From Mortierella sp. BCC40632 (Eukaryota; Mortierellomycota; Mortierellomycetes; Mortierellales; Mortierellaceae), in the NCBI GenBank assembly GCA_011634665.1, contig WAEK01000014.1, positions 664,501 through 728,500 of the forward strand: a stretch of DNA of 64,000 nt. Reading direction: 5' to 3'. Positions 45,196-55,633 of this stretch are shown piece after piece (the stretch's first letter is position 1; the number at the start of each line of letters is the position of its first letter). The notes beneath the pieces are model-generated. The model was not told the origin of the DNA and did no database searches. It saw only the letters and a program-made list of their open reading frames with translations. The translations under genes were made by a program, and so were the position numbers.

Positions 45196-47105
45196 ATGTC
45201 TTCGCGCCTCACCATGCCAAAGCTCAACCTCAGGTCCCATTCGCGTCGCGTTCCACTTAGCAACATCACCACAGATCGTAATACTACCTCCAAGAGCAAA
45301 TATTCCGAAGCAGCTGAGGATGATATCACTCTCCGCCATCGTGCACTTCTTGCAGAGGCTCGAGTAGGCAAAGAAAATACTCCTCCACAGATCGTTGGCG
45401 TTCAAAAGAATCGAAGAGAAGGGTTTCCTCTTTGGTATCGGATGGAAGTCGTCGAGATCTACCAACATCTCCGCCAGAAGAAGGATGCCAATGTGACGCC
45501 CAGTAACTTTCACAAGTTCGTGGGAGTAGATATCCATCGCAACTCTATCATACAGTGGGACAGAGACTTTGAAAAGATTAAGTATGACGTGCTCCATGGC
45601 CGGGGCGACAAGTGTACACTCTCCAGCGATCCATCCTCTGTGATACGATCCATGGTTGGACAGGCGGACAGGCGGTTTTCAAGTGGTTGGTCGAGGTGCA
45701 GAAGGAGAATGGAATCGTTAGCGGTCGTAATCTTCAGGCTACGGCGGACTCCATCTTCCATGTGCTGGTTGATGACATTGCTCCTAATGAGTTATCCCTC
45801 GGCCGTAAGATCTCTTTCACAGCAGCATGGCGCACGGAGATGAAGAATGAATACTGCATCGCGAGTTTGGGCCTCAAAGGGGAGGCAGGGTCTGTTGACT
45901 TAAAAGCAATCGAGCCAAGGATGACTGAGATACGGAGGATCTGCTCAAGGTACGACCCCGACGACATCTACAACTGTGATGAGACGGGGATGTATTTGCT
46001 AGAAGTTTACAATCGATCTTACACTATCCCACAGCTCGCGAGGGCTGCCAAGCCTACAAGGGGGACTGGTACCCGAGTGTCAATTCTATTTTGCATCAAT
46101 GCTACTGGGTCTTCGCTTGCTAGAATACCAGCACTGAGGCCGCTCGTTATCGGTAAGCGCACACAAACGCGTGGATCTACCGATCATTTCTCATGTACTA
46201 TATTTGATTCTTTAGGCGGACACCTTGCTCGGGGCATTGAAAAATGCGAAAATGTCCCTATTACCTCGATGAGGCATGAAAACGGATACATGACCCAACA
46301 GCTCTTCGCGGACTGGCTTCACGCTTTGGATGAGGGCCTCTCCAGGCCGAGTCTTCTTCTTTTTGATTCGTGTGGTGCACACAACAACGTTGACAACATC
46401 GACTCAGTGACAGGACAACCGTGGGTTCATCTCCGTCTTGAGCGCCTTCCTCCCAATTCGACATCTGTCACTCAACCATTAGATGCCGGCACGATAAGTG
46501 TATTCAAACGACGCTATGTTGAGATGCTCGTCAACAAAGCAATTACAAAAAAGTTTGCCACTAAAAGGAAAATCACAAATGGTGAAGCGTGGAGTTTGAT
46601 ACCGTATGCGTGGTCCCAAGTGAAGGCTTCGACGCTGAGAAACTGTTTTCGTACAACAAAGGTGCTTCCAAAGAAGATGGCCGAAAAACTTGAGGAGCTA
46701 GCAGTAGATGTTCGTGAGAGACAGGCTGTGTATCTACCAGTGGCAGAGATGGAAAAAGAGCAAAAGAAAAGACATTTTATTCGAATCGTTGCCTCATCTT
46801 TGGGTGGTGGACAAGAGTTCAACTTTACGTTTGACAAGAACCAAAGAGAAGAGAGTGATATTGGGGAGGAGATTAGGGAAGCTGTACGGAAGGAGCTGGC
46901 CACAAGGCAAGCTCTGTTTGCACCACAGTTTGAGAAAGAGAGGAGCTCCTCTCTCGACCCAGAAGATCTCTACTCCTTCAAAACAGCGTTCCCAGAGAAT
47001 CCTTTAGCAACACAGTTGGAGGACTTGCTCGCATGTGGCGACTCAAGGTCTCGAGCAGCCGCGCGATTGGTTATTCGTATTTCCAAGCAGAATAAATCTG
47101 ACTGA
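45196..47105 (+). pseudogene. DDE_1 (CENP-B/Tigger-type) transposase with an 8-bp duplication frameshift
   Basis: The N-terminal frame from ATG 45196 encodes a helix-turn-helix region (WYRMEVVEIYQHLRQKKD; HRNSIIQWDRDFEKI). It reads on to RSMVGQA, then loses the frame. The second frame carries VFKWLVEVQKENG, typical of the CENP-B-type second HTH, and the catalytic core: YNCDETGMYL (first Asp), LLLFDSCGAH (second Asp) and STSVTQPLDAGTISVFK (third Asp). The break lies exactly at a direct repeat GGACAGGC-GGACAGGC (45658-45673). A single unit would keep the frame, so a tandem 8-bp duplication explains the loss. Downstream of the break the 480-codon frame is intact. The TGA stop (47103-47105) lies inside the right terminal repeat. 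Confidence 0.85.
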
Positions 47106-47190
47106 ATAGTCCACAGGAATATATTTTCATTTCAATAAATAGTGCACTTTTCATAGCAAAAGTGCACTATTCAGAAAATTTTGGTGAAGG
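47101..47190 (-). repeat. right terminal inverted repeat
   Basis: Reverse complement of 45014-45104 with one base missing. It supplies the stop codon of the transposase frame and repeats the internal hairpin palindrome. Confidence 0.9.
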
Positions 47191-48589
47191 GGAATAGGAC
47201 TGTTGTTCGTGTTGTAGAGAGGTGTTGACTTGAGGAGTGTGTCCTAACTTCTTGTCCAGGGTCATACAAGACTCAAGAACCTTGTGAAAGGTCTCGTGCA
47301 TGTGGGCTGTTAGATCTCCACTTTGGAGGAAAAGTATAAAAGGTCATTGTGGTCAGAAAAAGTTGAGGAGAGCAAAGACATGGAGTGTTGGCACTTTTAA
47401 TACAGAAAAACGCTTCAAGCGAACGTAGTGAAGTAGAGATCCAGCCAGGTCCCCTATCGATTTCAAACGCATCGTTTCATTAACTGGATGAGTTTCTGGG
47501 ATTCGGGATATCCCACATAGGAATGGCATGAGTGCCTAAACCAAGTGCATTTTGCAATAGGTAGATATCTGGCTAGCAACTCTTGGTCTTTGACTAATGG
47601 TCGGCATCGTTTTGGGTAGTGTTGATCTGACAAAGGATGATGTGTCGGTTGGTGTTTTTGCAGACGACTGTTATTGACTAACCATGGCAGATGAAGAGCA
47701 TGGGATACACTCACAGACTCAAAAATAGACAACTACTTCCATGTCCTCCTATCGGCTCATTCTGGACAATTCGGGTCACTTTGGCGAGCATGAGAGGATG
47801 ATGATGATTGAAACACACAATGCAAACAACAAAACAAAAGATGACTACGTACTGTTCATGTCGCTTTGGGCGGTGCATTTACGCTTTGGCCCTGCATGCG
47901 TGCTTGAAAGCCTCGTCTGTTTTGGTATCCATCCCAAATTTGTATAGGAGGAGACCAAGTGTTAGGATCCATCTCGGGGCTAATCTTTTCCATCAAGTGG
48001 TTCACCACCACCACCACCACCACCGCACCTCGGGCAAGACCAAGCAATGCCAGCTTTCTTTTCGCACTATGTTAGGTGCCGGTGATCAAAGTCCTATCAC
48101 CCAACATGGACAAAACAAGAGTCCTCCAGTTGGAAAAGAGAATAAAGCAAAAAGAATATGAAAGTCTGAACACTTCTTGACGATATCTCAGATCAGACGC
48201 ATCATCTACAGACTTGACTCATTCGTACTAGAGCTGAGCTGACTGGACGACCTTTCTCTCGATCGACACTAGGTCGTTTTCAGTCGAGTCGTAGAGTGGA
48301 TGATGGTCGATTTGAAGGCTTGGTTGTGGTGATCCCCTTTGTTTGAACAACAGCGCAAAGAATTATGTCCTTCCACGGATCATGGACGGTGGTGGTTTGG
48401 CTGAAGAGCCCGGATAAATGAGGGAGGGAGACAAGACACAGACAGGACTGTCCCCTTTCATTGAGTGCAGTGATCTGATTTCATTTCAAGCATGTGGCCT
48501 CAAAGGGTTCATTCATTCATGGAATCCTCTCGCTCTCTCTCTCTCTCCATCCTGCTGGATCTCTATGAAATCAGCAAAGGCTAGAGAAT
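47191..48589. other. accessory spacer right of the transposon
   Basis: The first ~200 bp (47225-47400) match, inverted, the stretch near 40770-40920: GGTCATACAAGACTCAAGAAC against GAGTCTTGAATGACC, and CTGACCACAATGA in both. The rest shows no gene. A (CAC)n run at 48001-48024 reads as His or Thr codons but sits in no supported frame. Confidence 0.55.
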
Positions 48590-48860
48590 GCTTCTACTCT
48601 TTTGCATCCTTAGCCGTGACAGGTTGGTGCATGAAATCGAGAAGGAGAAAGCAAAGAATGAGCCTGATCAGTCCCTGGAAGGCTCTCATTGGCAGATGGC
48701 TCAACCGCAGAGAGAGAGCATATGCGTGTCTTCCAATGTCTTCCGAGGAGCGAGGAGGGGCGAAGCATCGTGACTTCCTCCGCCCTGACGGCCAGACTAC
48801 ATAATAAAAAGGTCAACAGCACCCCGCAGTCCTATTCTACTCTCACTGCTACTTCCCTCT

Positions 48861-48900
<40 letters not shown>

Positions 48901-51185
48901 GTCCCAAGCCTCAGTCATCAGCATGGACCGTTCCAAACCCAACCAACGTACGCCACCAACCCTCTCGTCTTTCGAGAATTTGCCCACTGAGATTATTCGC
49001 CATATCTATAACTCCATCCTCTCGCCGATCGACATTCACCACCTCTCACTCACTTGTTCGAGATTCTTCTACATGGCGCCTGGCAGTCTTTGGACAAGAC
49101 GAGCCATGGCCTTCATCCCAAATTGGACCAAGTATATTACGATAGACCATGACTTGAGGTGGCGCCAGCTCAAATCTCAGGCATTAAACGGCTGGGCAAT
49201 ACATGAGCAGTCCTCTCGCCTGGTTCTCGAGGAACAGCCAGAAGGTCGAAGGACTGGGCGGAGCAATGGTCAACACTATCCAGACAATGGGTCTTCACTC
49301 AAGCTTAACCTAACCAATGCTCTCAGCATTAGTTCATCCTGGAGATCTAAGCACTCATCCAAAAATATTATCTTCAGAAATACCAGTTCCCCTGTATCCT
49401 ACACAGATCCACAAACACAGCTGACAGTAGCTGCTCATCTCCAGCGCCAGGTGCGAGGCAGGAAATACCGTTTATTGCTGTATAACCTCCCTAACCTCGA
49501 CAACCCCATTTTAGTGATCGACGACACACACCGGAAACTTCCTATTGTTTCTCAAGACAGACGTATGGCCCTTCTGGATACCCCCCCTAGTGTTGTACAA
49601 GTATTTGATCTTAGGGTCTTTCCACAGAATCGCGACAGCCAAGGAAGGGCAAGGATCCTGATTGCTCTGGGACTATGCAGAGGTCTGGCGAATGAGGGAG
49701 AAGCCAACGGAGAACTAGAAAGCTTCGACATGTTGCAAAGGCTAACGGTATGAATGCACACTTTTGGCCGTTTTCTTCTCTCTTTTTTTCTCTCCCGAGG
49801 GAGATGGTTTTCTAACAGAGCGAGAGCTTTCGTCGGAATGATGATTTCAAAACTCTGCAGGTGGTTGAGGTGTTCGTGGCTCTCTCAGAAGAAGGCTCGG
49901 CTATGCTTCCTGAGGCCAGCCCTATCAAGATCCTTGACAGCTTCGAACTATACCCTGAAGAAGGATTCCTCAATAATCCTATAGTTCAGCTCTTCTCTGG
50001 AACCCGAGACGGACCCTGCGACCATATTGTGGTTCTTGGCATTAGCCGTGATGATGACTCAATGGCTACTGTGTTTACTCGACCATTTCCAAGTAATTCC
50101 TTATGCGTGCCCTCGCGGCGTCATTTTCTACCTGTGATATCGTCAGACAGAGGGGTTGCTTCGACAGCCACTAATGAAACGTTCAAGGCATCTTGTATGG
50201 CTTTGTTCCCACAACAATGCCAGTCTGACCACCTAGTCATGGTTATGAATCGCTATGGAGATGGTATCATCTGGGACTGGCGTAGGATCGTCCCTGTCGC
50301 GAGATTGGGACCCGGAGGTTTTCAGGCTCTTCAAAAAAGAGACTTGTACGTTTGGGGCGCTCGAATAGACTTTGTTTTCGAAGATTCCAGATCAGGATTA
50401 ATGAACCCTGGAGAGATTCGGGACGACATCCGGATTGTAGCTCTAGCTGATGGCAATGAGAAGGAGTGGGGGACTATTTGGTGGCATTTGGACAACAGAA
50501 AGTTCATAGAGCTAAAGAATGGATTCGGAACATCCGAGTGTGCTGATCGAAACCAGTTTATTCTCCAGAACAAGGATATGTTCTCTCAGGTCAAGATACC
50601 CGAGAATATTCTCGAGCTCGAAGCAAAGTGCAGGCATTTTGAGAGTTCAACTATGAGCAGATCTGTTCTAGTCAAACCCCCAAAACTACTCTTCCCCTCC
50701 TCATCCTCGACCCCTGTCAAGATCCCAAACCTTGGTCCCATAGGAGAGTACAAACGTGTCCAGTTTGGTCCTCAGAGGAGCCTTACCGTTAACGCTTTCC
50801 TGGTCTGGGGTCGTTTCCGAGTGTCGTTGACAGCCAACAATGGCCTATGCCTAGTGGATATGGATAAGGAAGTCGGCAACGTTTTCTCCGCAGCAGGGAA
50901 GGAGAGTCCACATCTCGATTCATCTGAATATTCATCTGAACAGACCAACTGGCATTGGGAAACGCTAATAGATGGCGAGGAGTACGACCCAATTGTAGAC
51001 ATAGCCACTATTTCAGGGAGTCTGTTCATCACCAGGAAATTTAGCCATCTTGTTTGGCCCCTACGCTACTACTCTGCTCATTGAGTACTACAACTACAAT
51101 AGCATTAAACCATCGAGACAGTAGGACACTCTCATACTTGGACCCATATGACTTGGGTTCCTGGATCTATTCAATAGATCGTCCA
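48590..51185 (+). repeat. inverted duplication, right arm (F-box copy B)
   Basis: Reverse-complement partner of 37390-39960. The 5' leader and first ~95 codons are diverged, while the later exon 1, the intron, exon 2 and the 3' flank are almost identical, apart from one diverged patch of about 75 bp in exon 1 (about 49525-49600). Confidence 0.85.
48923..51084 (+). CDS. F-box-like protein, copy B (intact)
   Basis: Exons 48923-49747 and 49861-51084 join in phase 0 and give 682 residues. Residues about 18-60 form an F-box-type motif: LPTEIIRHIYNSILSPIDIHHLSLTCSRFFYM. SLWTRRAMAFIP follows. The long remainder has repeated Trp, Asp and Gly-rich strands (WGARIDFVFED; WGTIWWHLDN; WHWETLIDGEEYDPIVDIA), which suggests a beta-rich, perhaps propeller-like substrate-binding part; no WD-repeat consensus is clear. 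It would act as the target-recognition subunit of an SCF-type ubiquitin ligase. A (CT)n tract (48862-48899) forms the 5' leader. This copy lacks the extra C that breaks copy A. Confidence 0.82.
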
Positions 51186-53514
51186 AACTTCTGTTTCCGA
51201 TTTGCCCCATCTTTCAAAGTTCCTTTTGCACTTTTTTTAAAAAAAAAAAAAAAAAAAACTGTATCCTTCTCTCTACGCCAAGAACGAAGCGATAACGTGA
51301 TGGTGATGATGATGATCCGCCAGGGCCATTCTTTAGAGACGTAACTTTTTGCAGATGGGTCACCTGAGGAATCAGGCCAACCAACTACAGTACTGTACAA
51401 CGGACCACTCTTCCTATGGGTGTATGGTATAGAGCAGGCCACACCATATAACCTATCCAGTAACTTTTTTCCATTTTTATTTTCCGAACCAGTGTAAACG
51501 AATCCTTACTTTTATTCTATTTGATCTCTCCTCTCTCACCTTCGTCCATGTTCGCACACTTCAATCAATGCTAACTACTTGTGGGGACTTGATCAAGGCT
51601 CGTCTTGCTTGTCACTCATTGTGGGTACTTTACGACCTGACTCGTTCACTGCAGAGGGGGGGACCGGAATAATAGGTGAATACAATGATGTGCTCTGTTA
51701 TCACATTCCTGTGGGATGAGATACGCTTCTCAACTCTCTCCTTCCCCTTGCTTGCATCTGTTCATCTGTTTGTTTGTACATACAATTGCTCATCTACTCT
51801 TCTTTTCGTGCCACATCGCCTTCATCTTGTTCATTTTACTCTCTTCTTTTATCTTTTCCTTCCTTCCCTTCAACATGGTCTACAATATTCCTTCGCATTT
51901 CTTCTTAATGGAGAGTTCCGATAGTCTATTTTCCACACCTGGAATAGTAATTTCTATGGATAGGAAACATAGGACGAAAGTGGGATGGCTTCATGAAAGC
52001 TAATAATAGTGACCTTTACCGGGGAATAGTAAACTACGGCGAGAGTATAGAGAAGATAGGAGGGAGAAAACAGATTCAAGGGTATGGGTATTTTCATTTG
52101 AGGAAAAAAAAAATAAAAAAATAAAAAAATAAAAAAATAAAAATGCTCTTGGAGATGTATAGCTCAGAGAAGACCTCGTTAGCGTCTGTTGTTTTGATTA
52201 GGTGTATACTTTTCTCTCTCTATGTGGAAAGGTTGACATTGATTCAGGTCACCACACTTGATAGACACCTTCACCTCTCTCTCTCTCTCTCTCTCTCTCT
52301 CCCACTCGCACACACTCATATTTATTGCACTCATCTTGATCCTATACACAGATTTGTATCCTTGGAGATTATCACAAACTTTAACCAATCGTACACTTTT
52401 CAGCTCCAGCTGGATCTGCAAAGAAAAGAAAAGAGTGTCATTTATTACCAGGGAACTTACGCAGTGCAAAGAGAAGAAAAGATAGAAAGTCATCAATAAT
52501 ATATAATATGATATAGGAAACTAGGTGCAAGGACTATGGGGAGGTAAAGACTGAGAAAAGTCTGCCAAGAAAAGAGAATGGGAGACAAAGAGAAGACAAA
52601 GAAAATCAAAGTAAGCAGGAAAAAAGATACGCCCTGAATATTGGAAAGGACGAAGGAAAAGAAGCCGATCCAAGTGTTGAAAAGGAGAGTGAAAGAAAAA
52701 TAGAAAAGTAATCGACCAGCTCGATGCACAAAAATATCCTGAATGTCACCCTGTGGTCTCACTGTTTGCTTGAGAGACGCGCTGGCTGGCTTGATGAGCC
52801 GATGTCTTGCTAGGTCGTGCAAAATAGTGCCTAAATCATCATGACTCTAATCAATATCTGTTCTTCTCTGCAATAGACCTCAGAGATGCAAGCAGGATGG
52901 ACTAACTTACGAGAACAGAAAAAAGGTAACTTCAGGACGAAAGGAGGTTGTCCAGAAATAAGAAAGGAGGTCCGATAATCTTTCTAACTAATAAGAGAAC
53001 AGTAGAATAGGGGGTGGCTATCAATAAATGGGATCTTGTGATCATAATCCTTTGCGGACCAAACTGGGATAGGTCCGTGAAGTCCATGCATCATGGCCGG
53101 GAGGACAATGAGCCAAACGATGGTCCTTAGACCATTGCTTGGGAGCCTTTCTTGAATGCAATCACCTCCAAACCGAGTCTCATACGTTCCAAAATGCAGT
53201 CGTTACTTCGATCTGTTAACTATCTCCTGCCGTCACGCTGGTGAGGAATCGAGGAGAGGTATGATGAGATCTGTTCAGGATATATGCGAAAAAATAGGCC
53301 TTAGTATGAGAGAGTTTGGAGGGGGAGCATGGTTCCTGTAGAAGTTCGGAGACTTGCTGGTACCTGAAAAAAAGAGCACGCTGGAAGCGAAGTGCAAATG
53401 TATTCGGAAGAAAGAAGCTGCTCTTTATTTAGTGGGGGTGGGGTCCTTATATAGCCCCCCACCGGAAGACACCTAATCGCATTTACTATATTACAGTCGA
53501 CGTCCTACTACCTG
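51186..53514. other. intergenic, no gene seen
   Basis: About 2.3 kb. It contains a T/A run at 51234-51259, an (AAAAAAT)n-like run at 52105-52141 and a (CT)n tract at 52276-52302. Frames present are short and of low complexity. Confidence 0.5.
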
Positions 53515-54045
53515 TTTGATATCCTACTGCTTGTTTGATTCTTTGCTGCGTGTTTGATTCTTTGCTGCTTGTTTGATGCCTTGTTGCTTGTTCGATATCT
53601 TGCTGCTTCTTTGATGCCTTGTTGCTTGTTCGATGTCTTGCAGCTTGGTCAGTGTCCTGCTGCCTATTGGATGTCATGCTGCCTATTGAATGTCCTGCTA
53701 CTTACTCGATTCACTGCTACTTACTCGATTCACTACTACTTACCCGATGCCTTGTTGCTTGTTCGATGCCTTGTTGCTTGTTCGATGTCTTGCAGCTTAG
53801 TCAGTGTCCTGTTTCTTGTTCGATATCTTGCTGGGTCGATGTCATGTTGCTTGTTTGGTAGATGTCTTGCTACTTGCTCGATGTCTTGCTACTTGCTCGA
53901 TGTCTTGCTACTTGCTCGATGTCTTGCTACTTGCTCGATGTCCTACTGCTTGCTTGATGTCCTACTGCTTGTTTGATGTCCTATTGCTTGCTTGATGTCC
54001 TACTACTTGCTTGATGTCTTGCTGAGTCGGTGTCCTGCTGCTGAG
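53515..54045. repeat. degenerate 19-bp minisatellite
   Basis: About 27 units built on GATGTCTTGCTACTTGCTC, with variants such as GATGCCTTGTTGCTTGTTC. Four exact units stand together near 53878-53955. The 19-bp period is not a multiple of three, so the open frames on both strands here are by-products of the repeat. Confidence 0.85.
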
Positions 54046-54560
54046 TCGGTGTCATGCCAACCGTGCCTTGGTCCTGTCGTGTCGGTGCGGGTGAGTGCCT
54101 AACCAGTGCTTTGGTGACTATTGACAAAAAAAAACGAGTCGATGAAGGAAATACAGGAGTTGTGAAGACAAGCGGTGAAGAGGCCGCTAATAAAAGAGGA
54201 GGGGGAGAGTCCCAAGTCGACTGCGGATTGTCCTCAATAAGCACTCAACTCAAGGACTTGTGCACTAGAATCCTTAGTCAGTGCGGGTTGAGAGGTCGTT
54301 ACTCTTCCAGAAACCAACACCTTTTCTTCGCTTTGGTTCCGATACTCCTTCCATTGCCAGAGAACGATGCATCAGTCGATAGCAAGAGGCTCCCGGAGGC
54401 CACGCTTGATGAGAAGGCCATGTCGACTATTCCTCGTTGCCAAGAGTTCAGAATGGAGTTTGCCAAAAGAAAAGAAAGAAACAAATGACTCGACCAGCAT
54501 GGCAGAGTCATTATTACAACTAAAATTCTTGTGGGCAGTTTCCTGCCAACAAGGAACGAA

Positions 54561-54593
<33 letters not shown>

Positions 54594-55633
54594 AGGAGGA
54601 GGAGGAGGAGGAGGAGGAGGAGGACCTCCCACTCAAGACCTGCATACAGAGAATCTACATGCGGAAGGAGGAAAGAGGAGGAGAAAGAAGAAAGAAAAAA
54701 AAAAAGACTATCCTAAAGTGGCGCGCACCTCTGAACTTACCTTGGCGAGGAACTTCGGTCGATGGTTCTTACCTAGCTGGCTCTCTTACTGGAATCCTTG
54801 CTTCTTCTGTACACCTGGCCTATTGAGGACCAAAGTCTTCATGACAATAGGGGACCAGGACACACAAAGAAGGAAAACAAGATGTGGCTCCTATCAGGAG
54901 ACCACCGCACCTTCCAAAGACCTGGGTGCTGCCTCAAGATGAGTGACCATCCGGAACATCCACTGCAGCTTCCTCAAGCCTACTCACACCCTCTCTCCGC
55001 CAACGACTTTCAGTGCCAGCCTCACTTCTCAAGACTCCCCATGACTCGGGTCACCACTGCACTTTCTTGGCCAGGACACTCCTTCAAGGCTGAAAGAGGA
55101 CACGAAAGCCAGCAGAAAGCGTGAGTGGTATGTCAAAAGAGAAATCCAGGACAGAAGCAGGTTGAAAGAGATGTGGAGAAGGGGTAGAGGCGGAAGATGG
55201 AAAAGGTAGTGTAGGGGGAGTGTGTATGAGGGAGTTGGCGAGTGAAAAAGCAAAAAGAATGTTGATGGAGATGTTGTTGTTGTTGTTGGAGGTGGTGAAA
55301 ATGGTGGTGGTGGCAGTGGTGTCAGTGACAAGGGAAAGGAAAGAAAAAGAAAGAGGTATGGAAAAGAAAAAGGACATTTGAGAGTGGTGTTTGTGGAGAT
55401 GAAAGGGCAGGTGAAGAGGGTGTGTGGAAGAAGAAGAGAATGAACAAGAATGGTGTGGATGAAGAAAGGCAGGTCAAAAGAAGGAGAGAGAGAGAAGAAA
55501 GTAACGAAGGAAGTATGGATGGCCAAGAGCCATTAGTTCACACTTCACAACAAAGACAAACAGAGGAATCGTGTCCTTTAACCTTGTAGACAAACAAACA
55601 AGCACAAACAACAACTTACCAACGGTGGCCGAC
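54046..55633. other. intergenic with poly-A/(GGA)n and a long polypurine strand
   Basis: A plus-strand frame 54054-54488 has no recognisable motif and I do not call it. An A-run (54562-54591) leads straight into (GGA)n to 54624. From about 55085 to 55560 the plus strand is strongly purine-rich (mostly A and G) for some 470 bp. No gene is supported. Confidence 0.5.

Larger units (their letters stand above)
45014..47190 (+). mobile_element. pogo/Tigger-type (Tc1/mariner superfamily) DNA transposon
   Basis: A 2,177-bp element bounded by near-perfect terminal inverted repeats of about 90 bp (45014-45104 and 47101-47190) that differ by one C in a TATTCC(C)TGTGG run. It carries one plus-strand DDE_1-type transposase. 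The near identity of the ends implies a young insertion. No TA or other target-site duplication is visible beside CCTTCACC...GGTGAAGG, so the true ends or a later rearrangement remain open. It lies between the arms of the F-box inverted duplication. Confidence 0.85.

Noticed and set aside
48418..48804. plus-strand frame of 128 codons before F-box copy B
   Set aside because: It covers the leader shared by both F-box copies, but the frame is not kept in copy A.
53878..53960. possible CRISPR array (regular repeats)
   Set aside because: Units are contiguous with no unique spacers and the genome is eukaryotic; it is a minisatellite.
53554..53976. Cys/Leu-rich frame of 140 codons
   Set aside because: A by-product of the 19-bp minisatellite, open on both strands.
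54367..54942. plus-strand frame of 191 codons through poly-A and (GGA)n
   Set aside because: Its length comes from Lys/Gly repeats; no conserved motif flanks them.
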